The notes: a model not told the origin generated them from the letters alone. Positions 7,667-14,920 are shown, numbered from the stretch's first letter. The stretch is DNA of 23,754 nucleotides from Fimenecus sp045532175 (GCA_045532175.1 JAZSFK010000062.1:1-23754), one strand, 5' to 3'. A program made the numbers and translations.

Positions 7667-8599
7667 TTAATACTCCGCGTTTAAAACTCTTTCATATTCT
7701 TCGTCGGTGATTTCGATTACACCGCCGTGCTTGAAGCCGTAGGGGAATGAAACCGATTCAGGACAACGGGCAACATTCATGTTCCCGGGTTTTGATGAAA
7801 TAAACGGAACATATCCCATTTTTTCTTTTTCGCAACCGAAGAAATCGAAAAGTATGCACCATCTTCCGTCAGGGAGAGTGAAACTGGTTCCTGCTTCGTA
7901 TGACCCTGGTTTTTCAACTTCGTTTGCCATGTATTCTTCAAACTTTTGGTCGTGTTCATACGGACCATAAAGGTGGTCGGATGTTGCGTGCATATTCATT
8001 GACGGATTGTGTGCGTTTTTATAAAACATATGATAAACACCGTCAATTTTACGGATATGTGTGTCAAGGATTTCATTGTCCTTTGTAAAGAATAGTTTCG
8101 GCATTGAAAAGCTTTCAAAATCCTTGGTCACAGAGCAATAAATTGACATGTGTTTGTAATTATCTTCGGCAATAGTTGAGCCCCAATGAATAAGATATTC
8201 TCCATTGATTTCATCATAGAAAACTTCAGGTGCCCACATACAACCGAAGTCGTCACGACCAAAATGAACAAGCTTTTCCTCGCTGAAATTCACAAGGTCG
8301 TCAGTTTTCCACATACGAAGGCATTTGCTGCCCGTCTTGTTTATATTTGACCAATCAAGCTGATAATTTTCGTCATAACGATTTGCAACACACAAATCAG
8401 TTGTAAGAATGACAAAACTGTTGTCACAAAGTCTGACGATTTCAATGTCACGGCAACCCTTTTCGCCAAGTTGTGCGGTAAGAACAGGATTTCCGTTGTT
8501 AACCTGTTCCCAATTAAGTCCGTCACGGCTGACAGCAAAATAAACCTGTTCACCGTCAGGAGTATATTTTTCTTTAAAATGTACGAATAAATATGCCAT
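7667..8599 (-). CDS. Intracellular GH43-like five-bladed beta-propeller glycosidase
   Basis: A 310-residue protein with no signal peptide, so it is cytoplasmic. It resembles GH43-type five-bladed propellers that release arabinose, xylose or galactose residues from short oligosaccharides. Repeating blade signatures are visible (VYFAVSRDGLNWEQ, WKTDDLVNFSE, SVTKDFESFS). Candidate catalytic residues by position are Asp51 in GCRDIEIVR (base), Asp179 in EILDTHI (pKa modulator) and Glu235 in YEAGTSF (acid). The family's common WAPD is WAPE here (122-125). It lies 3 bases after the serine dehydratase gene, with GGAGA as ribosome site inside the end of that gene, and is the last gene of the yhcH operon. 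Substrate specificity cannot be read from the sequence. Confidence 0.75.
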   Translation of the reverse strand: MAYLFVHFKEKYTPDGEQVYFAVSRDGLNWEQVNNGNPVLTAQLGEKGCRDIEIVRLCDNSFVILTTDLCVANRYDENYQLDWSNINKTGSKCLRMWKTDDLVNFSEEKLVHFGRDDFGCMWAPEVFYDEINGEYLIHWGSTIAEDNYKHMSIYCSVTKDFESFSMPKLFFTKDNEILDTHIRKIDGVYHMFYKNAHNPSMNMHATSDHLYGPYEHDQKFEEYMANEVEKPGSYEAGTSFTLPDGRWCILFDFFGCEKEKMGYVPFISSKPGNMNVARCPESVSFPYGFKHGGVIEITDEEYERVLNAEY

Positions 8600-8602
8600 A
8601 AC

Positions 8603-10036
8603 TTATATCTCCAATGTTGCAAGTCCGCCTTCGCTTGTTTCACGATATGCTGCGTGAATGTCCAAACCGGTTTTTCTCATGGTTTCTATTACGTTATCAA
8701 GGGAAATCTTTCTGGTTTCGCTTAAGAAACTTGCGAGATTTACCGCATTTATTGCCCTCATGGCAGCAACCGCATTTCTCTCGATACACGGAATCTGAAC
8801 AAGTCCGCAAATCGGGTCGCAGGTAAGTCCTAAATGATGCTCAATCGCAATTTCAGCGGAGTATTCAATCTTACCACGTTTAAGACCGAAAAGTTCACCC
8901 AATGCCGCAGCAGCCATAGCACAAGCGGTACCTACTTCTGCCTGACAGCCACATTCGGCACCTGAAATAGATGCGTTTGTCTTGATAAGATTACCAATGA
9001 GTCCGCCTGTTGCAAGGGCTTGTAAAATCTGGCGGTCAGTGTAGCCGTGTTTTAACTGCATATAGTAAAGCACAGCAGGTACAACACCTGATGCACCGCA
9101 GGTAGGTGCAGTAACAATTTTTCCACCTGATGCATTCTGTTCACTTACTGCAAAGGCATAGGAACAAACCTCACGGTTTTCTCGTGTTTCCGCACTTTCA
9201 CCGATATGCTCCATATTGTAAAGGTATTTTGCCTTTTTCTGTACCTCAAGTCCACCGGGAAGTATTCCTTCGTCTTCAATACCGCACTCAACGGCATTCT
9301 TCATTGTCCTCCAGACCTCTGCAAGATAATCCCAAATGTATTCACCCTCAACCTCGTCAACATATTGCCAAAGACGGTATTTTTTCTCCTTGCAATATGC
9401 CTTGATTTCCTTAAAGGTGCTTAGATTATATACAATCGGCTCCTTTGCAGATGAACTGCCTTCAAATTCAATTCGTCCGCCACCAACGCTGAAAACACGG
9501 ATAAAATCTGTCTGCACACCGTTTTTATAGGCATATAACTCCATTGTGTTAGGATGCTCAATATCTGTTTTGAGGTAGTCAAACTCTACTTTGCAAGGAA
9601 TAGGAGAGAGTGTACTTTCAATAACTGTATCAGTACAGTGGCCTTTACCTGTTTTAGCAAGTGAACCGTAGAGAACAGCCTTGAATTCGTCTGCATCGGG
9701 ATTTTTCTCTTTAAAAAGCACACAAGCCTTTTCAGGCCCCATTGTATGAGAACTTGACGGACCTCTGCCGATTCTGTAAAGCTGATTTAATGACTCCATT
9801 CCCTTAAGGGCTTCTCGTTGGGATTTTGGTTGCTCCGCCTCAAAGAAAACATCCATTGAAACGCTGAAAAGCTTTGCCATTTTGTAAAATTCTTCTGCTG
9901 ACGGAACACTTTCACCGTTTTCCCAAGAAATTACAGTTTCGGTGTCGGTATTAACACGGTCAGCAAGTCCCGACTGTGACATCCCACTCTTTTTGCGAAG
10001 TTCGGTTATCTTTTTTGAATAAATATCCTTAATCAT
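8603..10036 (-). CDS. HTH (XRE) domain fused to L-serine ammonia-lyase (Fe-S dependent, single chain)
   Basis: A 477-residue fusion. Residues about 4-62 are an XRE/Cro-type helix-turn-helix (SGMSQSGLADRVNTDTETVISW). Residues about 80-190 are the serine dehydratase beta domain with GPSSSHT at 92-98. Residues about 210-477 are the alpha domain with APTCGASG, SGAECGC and CDPICGLVQIPC. The enzyme deaminates L-serine to pyruvate and ammonia using a [4Fe-4S] cluster. Cys364, Cys406 and Cys417 have the spacing (42 and 11) I recall for the cluster cysteines of the Legionella enzyme. The C-terminal cysteine of that enzyme is missing; the chain ends ...GGLATLEI. The ATG at 10036 overlaps the yhcH stop (ATGA) and is preferred over an in-frame upstream start. 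The downstream partner is the GH43-like gene. The HTH may make it a DNA-binding, serine- or redox-responsive enzyme, which is inference. Confidence 0.88.
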   Translation of the reverse strand: MIKDIYSKKITELRKKSGMSQSGLADRVNTDTETVISWENGESVPSAEEFYKMAKLFSVSMDVFFEAEQPKSQREALKGMESLNQLYRIGRGPSSSHTMGPEKACVLFKEKNPDADEFKAVLYGSLAKTGKGHCTDTVIESTLSPIPCKVEFDYLKTDIEHPNTMELYAYKNGVQTDFIRVFSVGGGRIEFEGSSSAKEPIVYNLSTFKEIKAYCKEKKYRLWQYVDEVEGEYIWDYLAEVWRTMKNAVECGIEDEGILPGGLEVQKKAKYLYNMEHIGESAETRENREVCSYAFAVSEQNASGGKIVTAPTCGASGVVPAVLYYMQLKHGYTDRQILQALATGGLIGNLIKTNASISGAECGCQAEVGTACAMAAAALGELFGLKRGKIEYSAEIAIEHHLGLTCDPICGLVQIPCIERNAVAAMRAINAVNLASFLSETRKISLDNVIETMRKTGLDIHAAYRETSEGGLATLEI

Positions 10037-10476
10037 ACTTTTACCTTCACTACAACCTTGCGGCAAGTTTTTGCATTGTTAACCGCCACACCGGGACAAT
10101 GTAAATCATTGGGATAAAGTACCATAAAACTACCTTTAAAGAGTGTCAATGGTTCAGTTTTGCACTCATAAAACCATACATCACTTTCAGGCTTTGCCTC
10201 TGTTTCAACCTTTTCACAGGAAATAGGAGCAACACCAATAATTTCTTCACCATCAACCATAAACTGAATGTCGATATATTTCTTATGTGCTTCTGAAACA
10301 GTCTTGTCGGGGTCAGTGTCATAGCTCTGCACCATATAGAAGATATTATCCCCGTCAAGCTCGTATTTACCCAATTCCATTTGTGAAAAATCAGTTTCAG
10401 AGAGGAATTCAAGTGCAGTATAAACCCTGCCTAAGCCCTCGTAATTCTTTACGTTTTCCAGTGTATCAAAAATCAT
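10033..10476 (-). CDS. YhcH/YjgK/YiaL (DUF386) family protein
   Basis: A 147-residue cupin-fold protein of the YhcH/YjgK/YiaL/EbgC family. The signature EAHKKYIDIQFMVDGEE (about residues 63-79) and the later YPNDLHCPG are diagnostic, and the histidines and acidic residues there are the likely metal ligands. Family members accompany sialic acid, xylulose/ascorbate-type or beta-galactoside catabolism and may act on sugar anomers, but their reactions are poorly defined. It is the first gene of a three-gene operon, with ribosome site AAAGGTGA before the ATG and a 4-base overlap with the HTH-serine dehydratase gene. The GH43-like gene downstream supports a role in sugar use. Confidence 0.88.
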   Translation of the reverse strand: MIFDTLENVKNYEGLGRVYTALEFLSETDFSQMELGKYELDGDNIFYMVQSYDTDPDKTVSEAHKKYIDIQFMVDGEEIIGVAPISCEKVETEAKPESDVWFYECKTEPLTLFKGSFMVLYPNDLHCPGVAVNNAKTCRKVVVKVKV

Positions 10477-10515
10477 ATATCTTCACCTTTTCCCAAAGTT
10501 GATTTTGTAATTTTA

Positions 10516-10544
10516 ATTATATCATTACCAAGTAGTGTTTGCAA
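10516..10544 (-). promoter_or_regulatory. Promoter of the yhcH - HTH-serine dehydratase - GH43-like operon
   Basis: On the minus strand, TTGCAA (10539-10544) and TATAAT (10516-10521) are separated by 17 bases. The leader to the ATG at 10476 is about 35 bases. Confidence 0.75.
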
Positions 10545-10553
10545 GAAGATTAA

Positions 10554-10568
10554 ACAGTTTTAAACTGT
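10554..10568. promoter_or_regulatory. 15-bp palindrome, candidate operator
   Basis: ACAGTTT-T-AAACTGT has perfect 7-bp arms around one central base. It lies 9 bases beyond the -35 of the yhcH operon promoter and 7 bases from the -35 of the divergent zinc-ribbon gene promoter. The size and ACA...TGT ends are of the type bound by phage-repressor-like HTH proteins. Binding by the HTH-serine dehydratase is only a hypothesis. Confidence 0.45.
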
Positions 10569-10575
10569 ACTTTTG

Positions 10576-10604
10576 TTGACAATTCGTTTCGTGAGGAGTA
10601 GAAT
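10576..10604 (+). promoter_or_regulatory. Promoter of the zinc-ribbon membrane protein gene
   Basis: TTGACA (10576-10581), a 17-base spacer and TAGAAT (10599-10604). It faces away from the yhcH operon promoter, with the palindrome at 10554-10568 between them. Confidence 0.75.
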
Positions 10605-10636
10605 TGCAATATGTCTTTATGAAAGAAGGATGAAAA

Positions 10637-11446
10637 ATGTTTTGTTCAAATTGTGGAAAGCAGAATATGGATGGGGCTAAATTCTGTGCGGGTTGCGGAA
10701 CACCTATGATGGTTGTAGATGAAACAATTCCTGTTCAGCAACAGACACCGGTTTATGTTACTGATACCCCTGTGGCTCCAGCTCCACAAAAACCGAATAA
10801 AAATAAAAAAGGTCTTATTATAGGAATCGTTGTGGGCGTTATTGTTGTAATTGTTGCAGTAATAGGAATTCTCTTTGCAACAGGTGTGTTTGAAACAGAC
10901 TCAGACACTGAAGATACAAAAATTGAGGAAACGAACAATAAAAAACAGGATGAAGAAGACGATGATGTAATTGAAGATGAAAAAACACCAATCGAGGAGC
11001 AAGCGATGGGTGATAAAGTTGAATTCGGTAAGGTAAGCATTGTCGTGTCAGACGAGTTTGAGGAAAGTGAATTTGCCATCAACAACGGAAAAATGTTTAC
11101 CTTTGACGATTATCCTACACGCACGGATAACTTTACAATTGAAGACATTGCTAATTCACCAGGATATGTTACTGAAGCGGACATACAGACTATGTATTCG
11201 TATTTGAATTTGGATGCGTATGAACTTGTGAGCTTTGATAAATATAGTTGTGATGGATATGAGTATACAAGAGCTTTAGTCGAAATATCGATGAGTGGCA
11301 TGTACATGAGGGCAGAATTATATGTGATTTTTGTAGATGAACAGTGTGTGATGATGACATTTAATTCAGTAGGAAAAGGCTCATCAGATGTTTTTGCCAA
11401 AGAGATAGCAAGTATCAGAGTTAATGGTAAAGCATTGGGAAAATAG
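10637..11446 (+). CDS. Zinc-ribbon single-pass membrane protein of unknown function
   Basis: A 269-residue protein I cannot name beyond its architecture. An N-terminal zinc ribbon has Cys3/Cys6 and Cys17/Cys20 (CSNCGK...CAGCG). A Pro/Thr/Gln-rich linker is followed by basic residues (KPNKNKKG) and one transmembrane helix at about 57-83. Next comes a very acidic, low-complexity stretch (about 88-122), then a globular domain of about 140 residues ending RVNGKALGK. Positive residues before the helix suggest the zinc ribbon is inside and the C-terminal domain outside. The ribosome site AAGGA is well placed. It is transcribed alone, with its own promoter and a terminator shared with the converging kinase gene. 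Similar zinc-ribbon membrane proteins are common in Clostridia and are mostly uncharacterised. Confidence 0.82.
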   Translation: MFCSNCGKQNMDGAKFCAGCGTPMMVVDETIPVQQQTPVYVTDTPVAPAPQKPNKNKKGLIIGIVVGVIVVIVAVIGILFATGVFETDSDTEDTKIEETNNKKQDEEDDDVIEDEKTPIEEQAMGDKVEFGKVSIVVSDEFEESEFAINNGKMFTFDDYPTRTDNFTIEDIANSPGYVTEADIQTMYSYLNLDAYELVSFDKYSCDGYEYTRALVEISMSGMYMRAELYVIFVDEQCVMMTFNSVGKGSSDVFAKEIASIRVNGKALGK

Positions 11447-11470
11447 TAAAAATAAATATTATGTGATAAT

Positions 11471-11507
11471 AAAAACTCCTACGAAATCATAGGAGTTTTT
11501 GTTTTTA
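11471..11507 (+). terminator. Bidirectional intrinsic terminator
   Basis: An 11-bp stem, AAAAACTCCTA (11471-11481) with TAGGAGTTTTT (11490-11500), has an 8-base loop and is followed by GTTTTTA. On the other strand the run is TTTTTATTAT. It lies between converging genes and can end both. Confidence 0.92.
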
Positions 11508-11513
11508 TCTGTA

Positions 11514-12623
11514 TCAGCTATATTTCTTTGTAATCTCCATCATTTTTGTCCACTTGCGTTCCATGTCTTTTACAAGCTCAAACTGTGTACGGCAACGGTC
11601 GAGGTTGTGTTCAGGATAATTTATGTGGAAATAAATGTCGCCATTAAGATAATCTGTAAGGAAGCGGATGCCACATTCATAAGTCATCATTTTAGCACCC
11701 ATAGGAAGAAGCTCTTTTTCAAGGTCTGTCAATGCATCCTTTGCACTGCCGAGATAACCTTTAACATAAGCTTCGTAGAGAGGAAGGCTTAAACTTACCT
11801 TTGAAAGGTCTTTTTCATCTTCTGCTGCCGTATTTGCACCAAAACGGATACTGTCGCCAAAATCGTAAAGTGAAAGTCCCGGCATAACAGTATCAAGGTC
11901 GATAATACAAATACCCTTGTTTGAAACGTTGTCAAAAAGAATGTTATTGAGCTTTGTGTCATTGTGAGTAACTCTCAATGGGAGTTTACCTTCATCAATC
12001 AAATCAACGAGCATATGGGTTTCTTCTTCGTGATTGAATGCAAATTCAATTTCGTCCTTTACATCATTTAATCTTCCTGAACGATTTTCCTCAATAGCTT
12101 TTTTAAGGTTTTCAAAACGGGAAACGGTGTTGTGAAATTTTTCAATAGTTTCAAAAAGAGTTGAACCGTCAAAGTCGGAAAGAAGATTCTGGAATTCACC
12201 AAAAGCAATACCTGCGTTACAGAAAACCTGTTCGTCGTCGATTGAATTGCAGGTGTAAACGTCGTCTATGTATTTATACACACGCCAACATTGATTTTTT
12301 TCATCAATAAAAAAGTATTTACCATCTTTACAAGGAAGAAATGTAAGAGTGCCACGGTCCGCCCAAGGAATATTCATTTCCTCATTCTTTTTACGAATAT
12401 GGCTAGTAACTGCAACAATGTTGCTCATAAGACCCTCGGGATTTTTGAATGCTTCGGTATTTACCTTTTGGAGTACGTATTTTGCAACTTCTCCATTTTC
12501 CTCAAAGATTAAAGTAAAGGTACTGTTAACATGACCATTGTTAATTTTTTCATATCCTGTAAATGTTCCCTCAAGAGAGAAAGCATCACAGATTATTTCC
12601 AAGTCAAAAGGAAGATTTGACAA
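11514..12623 (-). CDS. Sugar kinase of the aminoglycoside phosphotransferase fold, N-acetylhexosamine 1-kinase-like
   Basis: A kinase of about 369 residues with the APH/choline-kinase fold. The catalytic HNDTKLNN motif (catalytic Asp near residue 222) and the metal-binding IDLDTVMPGLSLYDFGD stretch resemble NahK (LnpB). NahK phosphorylates GlcNAc or GalNAc at C1 in the lacto-N-biose/galacto-N-biose pathway of gut bacteria. NINxGHxN-type residues near the N-terminus (NNGHVNSTF) would line the ATP site. The pathway partners (lacto-N-biose phosphorylase, GalT, GalE) are not in this window, so the substrate is tentative. The start is unclear. I prefer TTG at 12623, six bases after GGGGTG; the in-frame GTG at 12632 falls inside that site and has no ribosome site of its own. 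It is monocistronic, with its own promoter and terminator. Confidence 0.8.
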   Translation of the reverse strand: MSNLPFDLEIICDAFSLEGTFTGYEKINNGHVNSTFTLIFEENGEVAKYVLQKVNTEAFKNPEGLMSNIVAVTSHIRKKNEEMNIPWADRGTLTFLPCKDGKYFFIDEKNQCWRVYKYIDDVYTCNSIDDEQVFCNAGIAFGEFQNLLSDFDGSTLFETIEKFHNTVSRFENLKKAIEENRSGRLNDVKDEIEFAFNHEEETHMLVDLIDEGKLPLRVTHNDTKLNNILFDNVSNKGICIIDLDTVMPGLSLYDFGDSIRFGANTAAEDEKDLSKVSLSLPLYEAYVKGYLGSAKDALTDLEKELLPMGAKMMTYECGIRFLTDYLNGDIYFHINYPEHNLDRCRTQFELVKDMERKWTKMMEITKKYS

Positions 12624-12690
12624 AAGAAACACCCCATTACTACAAAAATAAGGCTGACTTTATGCCAGCACGAAGAGTATAACCACACAC

Positions 12691-12719
12691 ATTATATAAC
12701 TTTTGTCGATTTAAGTCAA
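12691..12719 (-). promoter_or_regulatory. Promoter of the NahK-like kinase gene
   Basis: On the minus strand, TTGACT (12714-12719), a 17-base spacer and TATAAT (12691-12696). The leader of about 60 bases contains a weak GCTGGC/GTCAGC hairpin. Confidence 0.78.
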
Positions 12720-12768
12720 TACGCACTTTGCATAAGAGAATGTGGACTCATTTTATTTAAAAATACTC

Positions 12769-12797
12769 TTTACATAAAGCTTATTTTAATGTAAAAT
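12769..12797 (+). promoter_or_regulatory. Promoter of the pyrH-polC operon
   Basis: TTTACA (12769-12774), a 17-base spacer and TAAAAT (12792-12797). pyrH thus has its own promoter here; the rpsB-tsf genes that often precede it are not adjacent. Confidence 0.7.
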
Positions 12798-12848
12798 ATA
12801 CTAAATATGGTAAACAGAAAATTGTGTTTACCGTGGAGGTGTTTTATT

Positions 12849-13562
12849 ATGGAACCAAAGTATAAAAGAGTACTCTTGAAAGTCAGTGGTGAAGTTCTTG
12901 CAGGGGACAAGAAACACGGCTTTGATTTTGACACAGTAAACAGCGTTTGTTCTGCAGTGAAGGAAATGGCAGATATGGGCGCTGAAATCGCTATCGTTGT
13001 CGGTGGCGGTAATTTCTGGAGAGGACGTAGCAGTGGTGATATGGACAGAACAAGAGCGGACCATATCGGTATGCTTGCAACTGTTATGAATTCATTGGCA
13101 CTTGCTGATTCACTTGAACAGTTGGGTGTTATCGTAAGAGTTCAGACTGCTATTGAAATGAATAAGATTGCAGAGCCTTACATCAGCCACCGTGCAAAGC
13201 GTCACCTTGAAAAGGGCAGAGTTGTAATTTTCGGTTGCGGAACAGGTAACCCGTTCTTCTCAACTGATACTGCAGCGGCACTTCGTGCAGCGGAAATTGA
13301 TGCGGATATTATCTTTAAAGCAACAAATGTTGACGGCGTTTACGATAAAGACCCAAATCGTTATGCGGATGCGGTTAAATATGACGTAATTACACATCAG
13401 GATATTTTGAGCAAGGGACTTGCAGTTATGGATAGTACTGCGGCTTCTCTCTGCCGTGACAATAAAATTCCGCTTCTTGTTTTCAATCTTCAGCAGCCTG
13501 AAAATATGGTTAAGGCATTGAAAGGCGAAACAGTTGGCACACTTGTTGTTGACGAGAAATAA
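12849..13562 (+). CDS. pyrH: UMP kinase
   Basis: Bacterial uridylate kinase of 237 residues, which phosphorylates UMP to UDP and is a hexameric amino-acid-kinase-family enzyme. Recognisable parts are LLKVSGEVLAG (nucleotide binding), VVGGGNFWRGR, DHIGMLATVMNSLALAD and the GTGNPFFSTDTAAALRA loop. The ATG at 12849 is set by GGAGGT 8 bases upstream; an in-frame ATG 42 bases earlier lies ahead of this site. It is the first gene of a long operon and is followed 18 bases later by frr. Full length, nothing unusual. Confidence 0.97.
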   Translation: MEPKYKRVLLKVSGEVLAGDKKHGFDFDTVNSVCSAVKEMADMGAEIAIVVGGGNFWRGRSSGDMDRTRADHIGMLATVMNSLALADSLEQLGVIVRVQTAIEMNKIAEPYISHRAKRHLEKGRVVIFGCGTGNPFFSTDTAAALRAAEIDADIIFKATNVDGVYDKDPNRYADAVKYDVITHQDILSKGLAVMDSTAASLCRDNKIPLLVFNLQQPENMVKALKGETVGTLVVDEK

Positions 13563-13580
13563 TTTAAAAGGAGAAACGTT

Positions 13581-14135
13581 ATGAATACAGTTTTTGATAC
13601 AATGAAAGAAAAAATGAATAAGACTATTATGGCTCTTGAAAAAGAATTTGCAGGAATGAGAGCGGGTCGTGCAACTCCTGCCGTTCTCGATAAGATTTCA
13701 GTTGATTACTATGGTGTTCCGACACCAATTCAGCAGATGGCTGCAGTTTCTGTAAGCGAAGGTCGTATTTTAGTTATCCAGCCTTGGGATGTCAGCACAA
13801 TCAACACGATTTCAAGAGCTATTCAGGCTTCTGACCTTGGTATCACTCCAATGAATGACGGCAAGGTTATCCGTCTTACATTCCCACCTCTTACTGAGGA
13901 ACGCAGAAAGATGCTTTGTAAGGACGTAAGCAAAACAGCTGAGGAATCAAAGGTTGCAATCCGTTCAATCCGCCGTGATGCAATTGATAAGATTAAGGCA
14001 ATGAAGAAAAATAGCGAAATAACTGAAGATGACCAAAAGAATGCTGAAACAAAGATTCAGAAGATTACTGATGATTTTGTAAAAGAAATTGACGGCATAG
14101 CTGATAAGAAAGAAAAAGAAATTATGGAGATATAA
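13581..14135 (+). CDS. frr: Ribosome recycling factor
   Basis: A 184-residue RRF, which with EF-G splits the post-termination ribosome. The sequence is typical from end to end: MKEKMNKTIMALEKEFAGMRAGRATPAVLDKI, the LVIQPWD segment and PPLTEERRKMLCKDVSKTAEESKVAIRSIRRDA. Ribosome site AAAGGAGA stands 6 bases before the ATG. It is downstream of pyrH in the standard order. A large hairpin lies between it and uppS. Confidence 0.97.
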   Translation: MNTVFDTMKEKMNKTIMALEKEFAGMRAGRATPAVLDKISVDYYGVPTPIQQMAAVSVSEGRILVIQPWDVSTINTISRAIQASDLGITPMNDGKVIRLTFPPLTEERRKMLCKDVSKTAEESKVAIRSIRRDAIDKIKAMKKNSEITEDDQKNAETKIQKITDDFVKEIDGIADKKEKEIMEI

Positions 14136-14137
14136 AC

Positions 14138-14169
14138 AAATCAAGGGGCGGGTAATACCGCCTTGATTT
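14138..14169 (+). promoter_or_regulatory. Stable hairpin between frr and uppS
   Basis: AAATCAAGG (14138-14146) pairs with CCTTGATTT (14161-14169). Inside it CGG (14149-14151) pairs with CCG (14158-14160), leaving a GG bulge and a 6-base loop. No U-tract follows, so it is not a classical terminator. It ends 16 bases before the uppS ATG, which lacks a clear ribosome site. It could be an attenuator, an mRNA processing or stability element, or a translational control element. Confidence 0.55.
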
Positions 14170-14185
14170 GCTTAATTTTGAATTT

Positions 14186-14920
14186 ATGGATAAGAAAAAC
14201 ATTCCACAGTTTTCTGTTTTACCCAAGCATATTGGTATCATAATGGATGGTAACGGCAGATGGGCAAAGCAGAGAGATTTACCAAGATATAAGGGTCATA
14301 TTGAAGGTGCTAAAACATTCCGCAAAATCGGTGAATTTGCAGCCGATGTGGGTGTTAAGTGTCTGACTTTCTATGCTTTTTCAACGGAAAACTGGAAGCG
14401 TCCGCAGGAAGAGGTTGATGCAATTATGCAACTCTTCCGAGAATATCTTATTGAGGCGGATGAAAGAACAGAGGAAAACAAAGAAAAAGGCATTACTTTG
14501 CGATTTATTGGTGACCGAACAGGTATTCCTGAGGATATTCAGGCATTAATGGAACATATTGAAAATGTGAGCAAGGATGAAACCAAGGTGGTTTTAAACC
14601 TTGCAATCAATTATGGCGGTCGTCACGAAATCACACAGGGTGTAAAGGCTATTGCGGAAAGGGTTGCAAAGGGCGAAATTTCTCCTGATGATATAACAGA
14701 AGAAATGATTTCCGAAAATCTTTACACAAAAAATCTTCCTGACCCTGATTTGATTATCAGACCAAGCGGCGAATACAGATTGTCAAATTTCTTAACCTGG
14801 CAGTCAGCATATTCGGAATTCTGGTTTTCAAATGTTTTGTGGCCTGATTTCACGGAGGAGAACCTTTGTGAGGCATTGAGGGAGTTTGAAAAACGAAACA
14901 GACGATTTGGTGGGGTATGA
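14186..14920 (+). CDS. uppS: Di-trans,poly-cis undecaprenyl diphosphate synthase
   Basis: A 244-residue cis-prenyltransferase that condenses isopentenyl diphosphate onto farnesyl diphosphate to make the C55 carrier for peptidoglycan. The catalytic segment HIGIIMDGNGRWAK (Asp21), FYAFSTENWKRP, and the C-terminal RPSGEYRLSNFLTWQSAYSE are diagnostic. The ATG at 14186 is chosen from family length. A TTG six codons earlier overlaps the hairpin. No good ribosome site precedes either. It is in the pyrH-polC operon, 36 bases before cdsA. Confidence 0.95.
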   Translation: MDKKNIPQFSVLPKHIGIIMDGNGRWAKQRDLPRYKGHIEGAKTFRKIGEFAADVGVKCLTFYAFSTENWKRPQEEVDAIMQLFREYLIEADERTEENKEKGITLRFIGDRTGIPEDIQALMEHIENVSKDETKVVLNLAINYGGRHEITQGVKAIAERVAKGEISPDDITEEMISENLYTKNLPDPDLIIRPSGEYRLSNFLTWQSAYSEFWFSNVLWPDFTEENLCEALREFEKRNRRFGGV

